A stretch of DNA of 52,251 nt from Salinisphaera shabanensis E1L3A (GCF_000215955.2 NZ_AFNV02000028.1:1-52251); one strand, 5' to 3'; counted from the stretch's first letter, positions 8,543 to 17,515 are shown. Notes: generated from the sequence alone by a model not told the origin. Numbers and translations: made by a program.

Positions 8543-9964
8543 TCAGTCGACGGTGATGATCTTCATTGCATTGGTGCCGCCGGGGCCGGTGAAATCGCCC
8601 TTGGTCACGAGTACACGATCGCCGCTTTCAAGATCGCCGCGCGTACGCAGGCAGGCCACGGCTTCGTCGACCGGCACCACGCCGTTGAGTTCGGACGGCA
8701 AAAACGCCACCGGAAACACATTGCGGCACAGGGCCAGATAGCGCTCGGATGCCGGGTACTGAGTGAGCGCAAAGATCGGGATATGCGTGTCCTGGCGCGA
8801 CATCAACAACGCGGTCGTCCCGGACTCAGTCAGCGCGATGATCGCATCGGCATGCATATGGCGCGCCGTGTACATCGTCGCCATGGCGATGGCTTCGTCG
8901 GTGCGCTCGAAATGCGCGGCCAGACCGCTGGCGGCACGGTCGGCCGTGGCTTCACGCTCGGCACCGATACAGATCTTGGCCATAGCCGCCACAGTCTGTA
9001 CCGGATAGTGGCCGACCGCAGTCTCGGCCGAGAGCATCACCGCATCGGTGCCGTCGAGCGTGGCGTTGGCCACGTCCAGCACCTCGGCTCGCGTGGGAAT
9101 CGGGTTTTCGATCATCGATTCCATCATCTGGGTCGCGGTGATCACGAGTCGATTCATCTCCCGCGCGGTGGCAATGATGCGTTTCTGTACGCCGGGCAGC
9201 TCGGGATCGCCGATTTCCACACCCAGATCGCCGCGCGCGACCATGACGGCATCGCTGGCCTGGATAATTTCATCGAGGGCGGCAATCGCTTCGGCGCGTT
9301 CGATCTTGGCGCATAAACGGGCTTCGCCGCCGGCCGCTTGCAGACGCTCGCGGGCGTCGTGCAAATCGGCGGCACTGCGCACGAAAGATACGGCCAGATA
9401 ATCGACGTCCAGCTCGGCGGCAACGCGAATATCGTCGAAATCTTTCTCCGTCAATCCGCCGGCAGACAGGCCACCCCCGCGCAGATTCACACCCTTGCGG
9501 CCGGAGAGCTTGCCGCCGACTTCGACGGTGCACTGAATTCGGTGATCGTCCACCGCATCAACCGCGAGCGAAATCGCGCCGTCGTTAATCAGCAGCTGAC
9601 TGCCGGCCTTGACGTCGGCCAGCAGCGGCTCGTAATGAATGGCCACTGCATCGCGCGTGCCCGCATTGGCGGCCATCTGCGTATCGAGCGTGAATGGCTG
9701 ACCGGTTTCGAGTTCGACCGCACCGTCAATGAAGGACTCGATCCGAATCTTCGGCCCCTGGAGGTCGGCCAGCACGGCGACGGGCAGCTGAAGTTCGGCT
9801 GCAGCCTCACGCACGCGGCGTACACGTTCGCGATGGTCGTCGGCTTCGCCATGCGAGAAATTGATTCGTACGACATTCACCCCGGCCGAGAGCAGTTTGG
9901 AGAGCACCTCGGGTGAATCCGAGGCCGGGCCGAGGGTCGCAACAATCTTGGTTTTTCGTTTCAT
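8543..9964 (-). CDS. pyk: pyruvate kinase
   Basis: Glycolytic enzyme converting phosphoenolpyruvate and ADP to pyruvate and ATP. The protein has 473 residues, normal for bacterial pyruvate kinase. It begins MKRKTKIVATLGPAS and shows VVRINFSHG, the B-domain, LCAKIERAEA with the catalytic lysine, MVARGDLGVE and the TATQMMESM signature, followed by the regulatory C-terminal domain. The start at 9964 fits the family N-terminus exactly; upstream in-frame codons would add an unrelated 14 residues. It is transcribed leftward and divergently from the downstream MFS gene. Two isozyme types exist in gammaproteobacteria and I cannot assign PykA or PykF with confidence. Confidence 0.95.
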   Translation of the reverse strand: MKRKTKIVATLGPASDSPEVLSKLLSAGVNVVRINFSHGEADDHRERVRRVREAAAELQLPVAVLADLQGPKIRIESFIDGAVELETGQPFTLDTQMAANAGTRDAVAIHYEPLLADVKAGSQLLINDGAISLAVDAVDDHRIQCTVEVGGKLSGRKGVNLRGGGLSAGGLTEKDFDDIRVAAELDVDYLAVSFVRSAADLHDARERLQAAGGEARLCAKIERAEAIAALDEIIQASDAVMVARGDLGVEIGDPELPGVQKRIIATAREMNRLVITATQMMESMIENPIPTRAEVLDVANATLDGTDAVMLSAETAVGHYPVQTVAAMAKICIGAEREATADRAASGLAAHFERTDEAIAMATMYTARHMHADAIIALTESGTTALLMSRQDTHIPIFALTQYPASERYLALCRNVFPVAFLPSELNGVVPVDEAVACLRTRGDLESGDRVLVTKGDFTGPGGTNAMKIITVD

Positions 9965-10136
9965 GCTGCAAACGCTAGCACAGCGCCTGTGTTGGCGGGA
10001 TGACAAGACAGGAAAATCATGGTTTTAACCTGTACCCAAGCCTGCCGATACGCCTGGACGGGTGCATTGCATAAACGGTTCGCAACCACTTCTCTCGCGA
10101 ACTAGACTCGTGCGCCCATTCACACCAACGCTGCTC

Positions 10137-11306
10137 ATGCTGTCGCCAACGGAAGTGCTGCGCCGAGCCGGAATTCTGCTACTACTGTGGGTGGCCGGCA
10201 TCTATATGCGCGCGCCGATTCTGATCGCGGCCCCCTTGGGCGAGCGTATTCGCGACGATCTGGGGTTTGGTCAAACGGCGTTGGGTGCGCTCACCACGCT
10301 ACCGGTGTTCATGCTCGGCCTCGGCGCGCTGCCTGCCGCCTGGTTGATCGGCCGGTACGGGGCGCGCAACACATTGGTCGCGTCAGTTCTTCTTACCGGC
10401 GTGGCATCGATGCTGCGCGCGTTGGCGCCAGACATCGCCGTACTGCTGGGTTTAACCGCCGCGATGGGCCTGGGTATCGCCGCCATGCAACCGGCGCTGC
10501 CGGCTCTGGTCGGGCGTTGGTGCCCTTCGTTCGTGGCGCTGGGTGCAGCAATTTATATCAACGGCATGATGCTCGGCGAGTTTGTCGGGGCCGGTCTGAC
10601 GCTTCCATTACTGTTACCCGCAGTAGGCGGCGACTGGCGCAGCGCCCTGGCCTGGTTTTCGCTGCCGGCTATTGCGTTGAGTCCGTTATTGCTGGGGCCG
10701 CGACTGCACGGCAAGCGGCCTACCCAGCGCACGCGTGGTCTGCCCGCATTCGACGATCGTCTGCTCTGGCGTTTCGGGCTGCTGCTCGGTGCGACCGCAG
10801 CGACTTTTTTCGGCATGAATGCCTATATGGGCGTCCTACTCGAGCGCAAGGGATTGGGCGAGGATCTCGCCACGATGCTGTTTGCGTTCAACCTGACCCA
10901 GCTCGTGACATCAATCGTGCTGGTGTTCGCCGTTCGCCATGTGTTGCGCCTGCCACGGCTGCTGGCACTGACATGTCTCGCTCATATCATCGGCCTTCTA
11001 GGCTTCCTGCTTGCGGACGGGCTGGCGCTACTCTACCCAGCTGCCGTGCTGCTGAGCCTGACTGCGGCACTCCAGCTGATCGTACTCACCGCCCTACCAC
11101 CGCTACTGCGCGACGCCGACTCCGCCGGGCGACTTGCCGCCGGCATGCTCGCGGTCGGCTATATCCTCGGCTTTGCCGCACCGATCGCCGCCGGCGCAGC
11201 CGCCGACGCATTGGGCTCGCCGTATGCGGTCGTCGCCGTATTTCTGGCATTCAACACAGCCGTATTACCGCTTGCCTGGACGACGCGGACCGACCCCGAG
11301 TATTAA
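10137..11306 (+). CDS. MFS transporter, CynX/NimT-like
   Basis: Twelve-helix inner-membrane transporter of 389 residues. The sequence near the first helices (YMRAPILIAAPLGERI, then LGFGQTALGALTTLPV) resembles the cyanate/2-nitroimidazole (CynX/NimT) branch of the major facilitator superfamily, which includes small-anion and drug exporters. WLIGRYGARN is the loop 2-3 motif. The ATG at 10137 is chosen because hydrophobic sequence begins shortly after; other starts at 10062 or 10110 are possible. No cyanase or other metabolic gene is adjacent, so the substrate stays unknown. It lies convergent to the chemoreceptor gene. Confidence 0.75.
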   Translation: MLSPTEVLRRAGILLLLWVAGIYMRAPILIAAPLGERIRDDLGFGQTALGALTTLPVFMLGLGALPAAWLIGRYGARNTLVASVLLTGVASMLRALAPDIAVLLGLTAAMGLGIAAMQPALPALVGRWCPSFVALGAAIYINGMMLGEFVGAGLTLPLLLPAVGGDWRSALAWFSLPAIALSPLLLGPRLHGKRPTQRTRGLPAFDDRLLWRFGLLLGATAATFFGMNAYMGVLLERKGLGEDLATMLFAFNLTQLVTSIVLVFAVRHVLRLPRLLALTCLAHIIGLLGFLLADGLALLYPAAVLLSLTAALQLIVLTALPPLLRDADSAGRLAAGMLAVGYILGFAAPIAAGAAADALGSPYAVVAVFLAFNTAVLPLAWTTRTDPEY

Positions 11307-11475
11307 TCCGGCAAAAAACCAGATTGCTCAACTCCTTGTTGATGCGTGCATGCCGGCTAAGTAGATCGTGGTCAGGCGCAGCCTGACCGCCCCTCGGCAG
11401 GACCTGAAACGATCTGCGCTTGATATGGCACGGCGTTGAAACAGCTGAGCGCGTCAGCTGCGCCAGCGCCACAAA

Positions 11476-11501
11476 ACAAGCCCCGTCGAAACGGGGCTTG
11501 T
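11476..11501 (-). terminator. intrinsic terminator of the chemoreceptor gene
   Basis: An 11-bp perfect stem (ACAAGCCCCGT with ACGGGGCTTGT) and a CGAA loop lie 32 bases past the chemoreceptor stop. On the minus strand the hairpin is followed by TTTTG. It may also stop rightward transcription of the MFS gene, although the plus-strand side lacks a T run. Confidence 0.8.
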
Positions 11502-11533
11502 ATCAAACGGCAGATTTTCGCTTCAAACCGCGC

Positions 11534-13228
11534 CTAGAACGTCGCCCAATCACCATCATCAATATCGATATCGCTTTTGACCGGCGCCGCAGCCGGCGCC
11601 GGCCGCGCTGACGGCGCAGCCGATACGCTCGGTGAAACAGACGCTGCCACCGGCTGTTCGTTTGCAACGGGCGCAGACTCGACCACATTGATATCACCAC
11701 GCAGCTTGAAGAATGCGACCTGACGCTTGAGCGCCTCGGCCTGTTCTTCGAGCGACCGGCTTGCGGCGGCGGATTCCTCGACCAACGAGGCGTTTTGCTG
11801 GGTCATGCTGTCCATTTGCGATACGGCCAGATTGACCTGTTCGATACCGCTGGACTGCTCGCTGCTCGCAGCAGCGATCTCGGCAATAATATCGCCGACC
11901 TTATGCACGCTCTCGACGATGCCGTCGAGCGTCTTGCCCGATAACGCCACCTGCTGTGAGCCATCGGCCACCTTCGCCGCACTGTCTTCCACCAGCGACT
12001 TGATGTCCTTGGCTGCCGCCGCACTACGGCTGGCCAGATTGCGGACTTCCGAAGCGACCACGGCAAACCCGCGCCCCTGCTCGCCTGCACGGGCAGCTTC
12101 TACAGAGGCATTCAAGGCCAGAAGATTGGTCTGGAAAGCAATATCGTCGATCAGACCCACGATCTCGCTGATCTTGCGGCTGGAGGCATCGATCTCCTGC
12201 ATGGCTGCGACCGCGCGCGACACCACCTCACCGCCTTCACTGGCCTGCGCCCGCACACCGTGCGCCAGCTGATTGGCCTGGGCGGCGTTGTCGGCATTCT
12301 GCTTGACCGTAGAGGTCATCTGCTCCATCGAAGCCGCGGTTTCTTCGAGATTGGCGGCCTGTTCCTGGGTACGGCTGCTGAGTTCGTCGTTACCTGAAGC
12401 GATCTGGCCGGCGCCGACGCTGACCGACTCGGAGCCTTGGCGCACGTTGGCGACAATCTCGGACAGCTTGGCCTGCATATTCTTCAGGCTTTCAAGCATC
12501 GCGCCGAACTCGTCCTTGTACGGATTATGAACATCGTTCTCGAGGTGGCCGTCGGCGATAGACTCCGCCAGTTGCCGGGCCTGATCGAGCGGCCGGGTGA
12601 TCATACGGGTGAGCACGAACATAATGCTCAGGATAATGAGCGCCACCACCACGAGGGTCGCAATAATGATAGTGCGGCTGGTGGCTACCGTAGCCTGCGC
12701 CTGAGCAAAGAACTCCCCGGCCCGCGTGGCCTGATACGCGGCCAACTCGTCCATATAACCCACCAGGGAATCGAACCCGGGCTCGACATCGACCGCATAC
12801 AGTGCCTGCGCCTGATAAGTCTCACCCGATTGCATGGGTTCGAGGATTGTCTTGAGCACCGGAACGAATGCCTTGAACGCCGCTGCAGCCTGATCTGCTT
12901 TTGCGCGCTCTTCGTCACCGGTCAACAGAGCCGGGTAATAGTCTTCCCAAACCCGGGTTACCTTGGCGATCCGGGTATCGAGCTGCTTGTCGAGCTCTAC
13001 GCCGTCATCGTTGAACATAATGGCGTGCTGCACATCGCGGCGCATCGCGTTGAACGTATCGCTAAGGACGTTGACCTCGATGACGCCTTTGAGGTTTTTC
13101 GAATAGATCCGGTCGGTGACAGAAGCCACCTGACTGTTGCTGTAAAGCGAAAAGGCCCCGAGCGCTATCACCAGAACGGTAATCACGCCGAAGCCCAACC
13201 CCAGCTTCCCCTTCACACTTTTCATCAT
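11534..13228 (-). CDS. methyl-accepting chemotaxis protein (Tsr/Tar type)
   Basis: Transmembrane chemoreceptor of 564 residues. It has one helix at about 10-30, a four-helix-bundle-like periplasmic sensor domain to ~184, a second helix at ~185-207, a HAMP domain, then a long cytoplasmic coiled coil. The hairpin tip is the near-invariant EIVGLIDDIAFQTNLLALNA followed by VEAARAGEQGRGFAVVA, where CheA and CheW bind. Acidic/Gln pairs in the flanking helices are likely methylation sites. An Ala/Pro-rich linker ends in DWATF, an enteric-type C-terminal tether for CheR and CheB, which fits the cheR-cheD-cheB genes in this window. The ligand is unknown. It has its own terminator and is monocistronic. 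Confidence 0.93.
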   Translation of the reverse strand: MMKSVKGKLGLGFGVITVLVIALGAFSLYSNSQVASVTDRIYSKNLKGVIEVNVLSDTFNAMRRDVQHAIMFNDDGVELDKQLDTRIAKVTRVWEDYYPALLTGDEERAKADQAAAAFKAFVPVLKTILEPMQSGETYQAQALYAVDVEPGFDSLVGYMDELAAYQATRAGEFFAQAQATVATSRTIIIATLVVVALIILSIMFVLTRMITRPLDQARQLAESIADGHLENDVHNPYKDEFGAMLESLKNMQAKLSEIVANVRQGSESVSVGAGQIASGNDELSSRTQEQAANLEETAASMEQMTSTVKQNADNAAQANQLAHGVRAQASEGGEVVSRAVAAMQEIDASSRKISEIVGLIDDIAFQTNLLALNASVEAARAGEQGRGFAVVASEVRNLASRSAAAAKDIKSLVEDSAAKVADGSQQVALSGKTLDGIVESVHKVGDIIAEIAAASSEQSSGIEQVNLAVSQMDSMTQQNASLVEESAAASRSLEEQAEALKRQVAFFKLRGDINVVESAPVANEQPVAASVSPSVSAAPSARPAPAAAPVKSDIDIDDGDWATF

Positions 13229-13750
13229 TGCGAACCTGCCTGTTCAGTACCCTTATTCCCGCGGTTTCGGCCAGCGCGAACACCGGTTCGATACGCCTTC
13301 GGCGGGGGTTGTTATTGCAATTATCGGCATGCTGGCCACGCGGATGGCGTTCGACCATCTCGCAGGTGGTAGCTTTAGCACCCGGTACCTATCGGCGTAG
13401 CGCCGTATTGCTTGAGCGGCTTGCGCTAGCGCCCGATCGAGCACGTTCGCAGAAGAAATTAAACAGTCGCGCCGGCATGCCTTGACTGCAGCGGCGAGTA
13501 CTGGGGGTACGGCGTGCGAATGACGTTGCCACAACGCCAGCACGCGAACCGCTCGCGGGAGCTAACGGTTACCGCGTCGCAAAGCAGGGGTCACAGGAGC
13601 GAACGTAAGCGCCGCCGCGGGAAGCGCCCGGCTCGTTGCTCGGGAACAATCATGCGACTCGTCTTGTGCACAATCGTGTCGGCGACGCATGGTCATCAAG
13701 CGCTTCGCGGACACGATCAAAGCGGCAGCGTAGAAAAGTATCTCCCGATT
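13229..13750. other. intergenic region upstream of the chemoreceptor
   Basis: A stretch of 522 bases without a credible gene lies between fliA and the chemoreceptor gene, both leftward. On the minus strand a perfect sigma-28 type -10 box, GCCGATAA, lies at 13321-13328, about 90 bases before the receptor start. No TAAA-like -35 stands at the right distance, so it is only a candidate promoter. Short frames here have no recognisable sequence or ribosome site. Confidence 0.4.
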
Positions 13751-14461
13751 CTAGTGCTCGGTAAGCATTGCGCGCAGACGCGATACGGCCTGACTGTGGA
13801 GCTGACATACGCGAGACTCGCTCACGCCCAGCACCACGCCGATTTCCTTGAGGTTGAGATCTTCCTGGTAGTAAAGACCCAGCAGCAGTTTTTCGCGCTC
13901 AGGCAGTTCGTCGATCGCTTCTGCCAGTTGCTCGCGGTCGCCGAAGGCCAGAAGCGCATCGAGCGGGTTGGTCGAGGTATCGACATCGGCCGAGATGATA
14001 GAGGCGGCGGAATCTTCCGTACCGCTCTCCTCGAAGGCTTCGATGAAACCGTTGTTCACGTCGTGCAGTAGACGATGATATTCGTCGATCGGCATATCGA
14101 GTTCTTCGGCGATCTCGCGATCGGTAGCCTGGCGACCATGACGATGTTCGAGACGCTGAATCGCACGGTCGACATCACGACTGGCGCGACGCACACTACG
14201 CGGCAACCAGTCGCGGCTGCGCAACTCGTCGATCATCGTGCCTTTCACACGCTGGGACGCATAGGTCGCAAACGAGGCCCCCTGCGAGGCATCGAAGCGA
14301 TTGAATGCATCCAACAGGCCGACCATGCCCGCCTGAATGAGATCATCCAGCTCGACGCTGGCCGGCAGGCGCACCTGCAACGACAGCGCATGCCGTCTGA
14401 CCAACGGCAGGTACTGTTCCACCGCCTGGGACCGATCGATCTTGCCTTGCGCCGTATACAT
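13751..14461 (-). CDS. fliA: RNA polymerase sigma factor FliA (sigma 28)
   Basis: Flagellar sigma factor of 236 residues that directs RNA polymerase to late flagellar and chemotaxis promoters. Region 2 is clear (LVRRHALSL, then LDDLIQAGMVGLLDAF and the -10 recognition helix with FATYASQRVKGTMIDELR). Region 3 (DREIAEEL) and the region 4 helix-turn-helix (LNLKEIGVVLGVSESRVCQLHSQA) follow. Matching promoters are visible before flagellin, flgM, flgK and cheR genes in the window, and FlgM is its expected anti-sigma factor. It stands alone, divergent to flagellin 1. It is not joined to fliZ as in enterics, nor to flhF-fleN as in Pseudomonas. Confidence 0.96.
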   Translation of the reverse strand: MYTAQGKIDRSQAVEQYLPLVRRHALSLQVRLPASVELDDLIQAGMVGLLDAFNRFDASQGASFATYASQRVKGTMIDELRSRDWLPRSVRRASRDVDRAIQRLEHRHGRQATDREIAEELDMPIDEYHRLLHDVNNGFIEAFEESGTEDSAASIISADVDTSTNPLDALLAFGDREQLAEAIDELPEREKLLLGLYYQEDLNLKEIGVVLGVSESRVCQLHSQAVSRLRAMLTEH

Positions 14462-14648
14462 AAGTGATCCGCCTGAATGGGCAACCGCTGGTTACGTATG
14501 AGCACGTCCAACGCGGTTGGTTTTTCGATGCAGGCAATACTAGGGGTTGGCAAGAGTCAGCGATTGGCGAATTAAGCGCAGCTTTCGGCCCCTTCTCGGC
14601 GAATAGCGTTGTCGGCACGGCCGACCAGACTTCCCGACTGGGTCTCAT
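14462..14648. promoter_or_regulatory. divergent control region between fliA and flagellin 1
   Basis: The space between the leftward fliA and the rightward flagellin 1 promoter contains no gene. Two related short sequences, TTGGCGAATTAAGCG (14564-14578) and CGGCGAATAGCG (14597-14608), resemble half-sites of the FlhDC box (AAATAGCG-like core). They could mark class II control of fliA. This is a resemblance only; no flhDC gene is in the window. Confidence 0.3.
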
Positions 14649-14674
14649 TAAAACTTTTGCTTTGAGGCCATTAA
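14649..14674 (+). promoter_or_regulatory. candidate sigma-28 promoter of flagellin 1
   Basis: TAAAACTT at 14649-14656 and GCCATTAA at 14667-14674 approximate the FliA consensus TAAAGTTT-N11-GCCGATAA, with a spacer one base shorter than usual. It differs from the promoters of flagellins 2 and 3, which share a TAAAGAAA -35 and exact spacing. The leader has about 90 bases, with a GCGGC/GCCGC hairpin at 14707-14723. Confidence 0.65.
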
Positions 14675-14770
14675 AGATTATTCAGAGCACGACGATATGT
14701 ACCCCAGCGGCAGCGAGAGCCGCATCCCGGCAAGCCGCCGAACCCAACACAACGCACAGGGAACATTGCC

Positions 14771-15823
14771 ATGTCATTCGTGATCAACACCAACACGCTG
14801 TCGCTGACCGCCCAGCAGAACCTCAACTCTTCACAGAAGACCCTCAACAGCGCCATCGAGCGTCTGTCGTCGGGCAGCAAGATCAACTCCGCCAAGGACG
14901 ATGCCGCCGGCCAGGCCATCTCCAACCGCATGACCTCCCAGATCAACGGTCTGAAGCAGGCTTCGTCGAATGCCAACGACGGCATCTCGCTGGCCCAGAC
15001 CACCGAAGGCGCGCTCAACCAGATCAACGACAACCTGCAGCGCGTACGTGAACTGAGCGTGCAAGCCGCCAACGGCACCAACAGCCAGTCGGATCTGGAA
15101 TCCATCCAGAACGAAATCACCCAGCGTCTGGGCGAAATCGATCGTGTGTCCGAGCAGACCGCCTTCAACGGCACCAAGGTGCTCGACGGTTCCAAGACCG
15201 AAATCAAGATCCAGGTCGGCGACAAGGACGACCAGACCATCTCCATCAACCTGGAGAACATGGATTCGGCTTCGCTGGGCCTGGGCGGCTTCAATGTCGA
15301 TGGCAGCGTTGCCTATGACGAAACGGGTAGCAGTCTGGGCGCCGACGAAGCCCTTGTCTCCTACACCGACGCCGACGGCAACACCGCGTATGCAATCGAG
15401 GACTCCTCGGCCGGCGCTGGCAACGAAACCTATGCCGCAGCCACAGTCGCTGCAGACGGCACCGTCTCGGCCGGCACTGCGGTGACACCGACCGGCACGG
15501 TCTCGGCGGTCGCCGACGGCGATACCATCCGTGGCGATGCGGCCAAGACCGCCAACCCGCTGGCCACGCTCGACAGCGCGCTGAAGCAGGTCGACGATCT
15601 GCGCTCGGATCTCGGTGCGGTCCAGAACCGTCTGGACTCGGCGATCAACAACATCTCCACCACCGAAATCAACATCTCCTCGGCCCGTTCGCGCATCACC
15701 GATGCCGACTACGCCACGGAAGTGTCGAACATGTCCAAGGCCCAGATCCTGCAGCAGGCCGGTACCTCCGTGCTCGCCCAGGCCAACCAGAGCACCCAGG
15801 GCGTTCTCTCCCTGCTCCGGTAA
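14771..15823 (+). CDS. fliC: flagellin 1
   Basis: Filament subunit of 350 residues. The N-terminal D0/D1 coiled-coil region (1-~165) starts SFVINTNTLSLTAQQNLN and contains the TLR5-type site LQRVREL (89-95). The C-terminal D1/D0 region ends in the flagellin signature QANQSTQGVLSLL. These ends are almost identical in flagellins 2 and 3. The centre (~170-260) is Asp/Ala/Gly/Thr-rich, very acidic and has essentially no lysine; it is unique to this copy. It has its own promoter, a GGAACA-type ribosome site and a strong terminator, so it is expressed as a single gene. Confidence 0.96.
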   Translation: MSFVINTNTLSLTAQQNLNSSQKTLNSAIERLSSGSKINSAKDDAAGQAISNRMTSQINGLKQASSNANDGISLAQTTEGALNQINDNLQRVRELSVQAANGTNSQSDLESIQNEITQRLGEIDRVSEQTAFNGTKVLDGSKTEIKIQVGDKDDQTISINLENMDSASLGLGGFNVDGSVAYDETGSSLGADEALVSYTDADGNTAYAIEDSSAGAGNETYAAATVAADGTVSAGTAVTPTGTVSAVADGDTIRGDAAKTANPLATLDSALKQVDDLRSDLGAVQNRLDSAINNISTTEINISSARSRITDADYATEVSNMSKAQILQQAGTSVLAQANQSTQGVLSLLR

Positions 15824-15858
15824 AGCCCTGGCTTCAAGTCTTCGCTATACGCGAATAC

Positions 15859-15883
15859 AAAGGGCGCCCCTCGGGCGCCCTTT
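15859..15883 (+). terminator. terminator of flagellin 1
   Basis: AAAGGGCGCCC, a 3-base loop, GGGCGCCCTTT and then a run of seven T in all form a textbook intrinsic terminator 35 bases after the stop. The same GGGCGCC/GGCGCCC core is repeated after each of the other flagellin genes. Confidence 0.92.
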
Positions 15884-15996
15884 TTTTATTCGGAATATCA
15901 ATACCGTACACAGGAGGAACGACCGAACCCGATACAGCCCGCATAGGACACGCGTATCGAGCCATAAAAAAACCCTGCAGGGCACAGATAAAGCGC

Positions 15997-16023
15997 TAAA
16001 GAAAAAACGAACGAAGGCGATAT
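15997..16023 (+). promoter_or_regulatory. sigma-28 promoter of flagellin 2
   Basis: TAAAGAAA (15997-16004) and GGCGATAT (16016-16023) have exactly 15 bases between TAAA and the -10 box, as the FliA consensus requires. The sequence from here to the start codon is nearly the same as before flagellin 3. The leader contains a hairpin (CCGGA, loop GCTA, TCCGG at 16063-16076). The start is preceded by ACAGGA as the ribosome site. Confidence 0.85.
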
Positions 16024-16109
16024 GACATCAGCGGCGCGATATGCAGGCCGCCCCTAAAGCTCCCGGAGCTATCCGGCCAGTCACAACGACTTAGATACAG
16101 GAAATCGCC

Positions 16110-17213
16110 ATGTCATTCGTGATCAACACCAACACGCTGTCGCTGACCGCCCAGCAGAACCTCAACCAGTCCCAGAAGACATTGAACAGCGCCATCGAGC
16201 GCTTGTCTTCGGGTAGCAAGATCAACTCCGCCAAGGACGATGCCGCCGGTCAGGCCATCTCCAACCGCATGACCTCGCAGATCAACGGTCTCAAGCAGGC
16301 TTCGTCGAATGCCAACGACGGCATCTCGCTGGCCCAGACCACCGAAGGCGCGCTCAACCAGATCAACGACAACCTCCAGCGCGTTCGTGAACTGAGCGTA
16401 CAGGCCGCCAACGGCACCAACAGTCAGTCGGATCTGCAGTCGATTCAGAACGAAATCGACCAGCGTCTGGGAGAAATCGATCGCGTGTCCGAACAGACCG
16501 CCTTCAACGGCACCAAGGTGCTCGACGGGTCCAAGACCGAAATCAAGATCCAGGTCGGTGACAAAGACGATCAAACCATCTCCATCAACCTGGAGAACAT
16601 GGACTCGGCCTCGCTGAGCCTGAACGGCTACAACGTGAACGGTTTTGCCGACGCCGGCGCCGATGGCCTGGATGCCGCGACCTTCAAGGCCACCGACGGC
16701 ACGACGGATGTGACCGCCGCCAATGTGGCGAGCAACGGCACCGTCACGATCACCGATCAGAATGGCGGTACGGTCACCGGCACGATCCAGCAGGACGACA
16801 ACGGCGACCTGTTTGTCGAGTCCGGCGGCAACACCTACGGGGTGACCAGCAGCGACGTGAATATCGGCGCAGCCGCCAACGGCAGCGATTCGACGATTTC
16901 GCTCACGGTCGATACCGAAAACGCCCTGTCGGCACGTAACGAGGATCCGCTGGCGGCTCTCGACAGCGCCCTGAAGCAGGTCGACGATCTGCGCAGCGAC
17001 CTCGGTGCGGTCCAGAACCGTCTGGATTCGGCGATCAACAACATCTCCACCACCGAGATCAACATCTCCTCGGCCCGTTCGCGTATCACCGATGCCGACT
17101 ACGCCACCGAAGTGTCGAACATGTCCAAGGCCCAGATCCTGCAGCAGGCCGGTACCTCCGTACTCGCTCAGGCCAACCAGAGCACCCAGGGCGTTCTTTC
17201 CCTGCTCCGGTAA
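16110..17213 (+). CDS. flagellin 2
   Basis: Flagellin of 367 residues, the longest of the three near-identical copies. D0/D1 ends match flagellins 1 and 3 (NLNQSQKTLNS at the N-terminus, DSALKQVDDLRSDLGA and the VLAQANQSTQGV end), and the TLR5-type LQRVREL is intact. The centre (~170-275) is a separate sequence rich in Gly, Asp, Thr and Asn (for example TDVTAANVASNGTVTITD), again acidic. It sits between its own FliA promoter and its own terminator. The flagellins can co-assemble or be used alternatively; which applies cannot be read from sequence. Confidence 0.96.
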   Translation: MSFVINTNTLSLTAQQNLNQSQKTLNSAIERLSSGSKINSAKDDAAGQAISNRMTSQINGLKQASSNANDGISLAQTTEGALNQINDNLQRVRELSVQAANGTNSQSDLQSIQNEIDQRLGEIDRVSEQTAFNGTKVLDGSKTEIKIQVGDKDDQTISINLENMDSASLSLNGYNVNGFADAGADGLDAATFKATDGTTDVTAANVASNGTVTITDQNGGTVTGTIQQDDNGDLFVESGGNTYGVTSSDVNIGAAANGSDSTISLTVDTENALSARNEDPLAALDSALKQVDDLRSDLGAVQNRLDSAINNISTTEINISSARSRITDADYATEVSNMSKAQILQQAGTSVLAQANQSTQGVLSLLR

Positions 17214-17249
17214 ACCTTGGCTATCCGGATTCGCTACACGCGAAAACAC

Positions 17250-17273
17250 AAAGGGCGCCTTCGGGCGCCCTTT
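17250..17273 (+). terminator. terminator of flagellin 2
   Basis: AAAGGGCGCC, tetraloop TTCG, GGCGCCCTTTTT, 36 bases past the stop. The UUCG loop makes this hairpin especially stable. It has the same core as the other flagellin terminators. Confidence 0.92.
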
Positions 17274-17402
17274 TTCGTGCAAACTTGCCCAGTCTTACGT
17301 CTTCCATGCAAGCATAACTCGAGATTCAGAGAGCCCGTGAGGCTGGCCTTCGATCAGACCCCATACGCTGCAGGAAATGCATGGCAGTTAGGCTTGAAGG
17401 GC
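17274..17402. other. spacer between flagellin 2 terminator and flagellin 3 promoter
   Basis: Part of a 302-base gap between genes. I see no gene, hairpin or repeat in it apart from the terminator before and the promoter and leader after it. Confidence 0.5.
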
Positions 17403-17429
17403 TAAAGAAAATAGCGATCTAGGCGATAT
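17403..17429 (+). promoter_or_regulatory. sigma-28 promoter of flagellin 3
   Basis: TAAAGAAA (17403-17410) and GGCGATAT (17422-17429) with a 15-base gap after TAAA, the same boxes as for flagellin 2. The leader is a near copy of the flagellin 2 leader. It carries a hairpin of CCGGC, loop CATA, GCCGG at 17469-17482 in the equivalent position, with an A-T pair replaced by C-G. Confidence 0.85.
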
Positions 17430-17515
17430 GACATCAGCGGCGCGATATGCAGACCGCCCCTAAAGCCGCCGGCCATAGCCGGCCAGTCATAACGACTTAG
17501 ATACAGGAAATCGCC

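Noticed and set aside
13253-13543. 96-codon minus-strand frame upstream of the chemoreceptor
   Set aside because: Composition is not protein-like, and there is no ribosome site or recognisable domain; treated as intergenic.
15911-15920. AGGAGG sequence between flagellin 1 and flagellin 2
   Set aside because: No start codon with an open frame follows at usable distance, so it is not a ribosome site of a hidden gene.
16113-17282. 389-codon open frame antisense to flagellin 2
   Set aside because: The pattern of low-complexity Gly/Val/Asp/Arg residues mirrors the flagellin codons; it would have to share all constraint with the flagellin.
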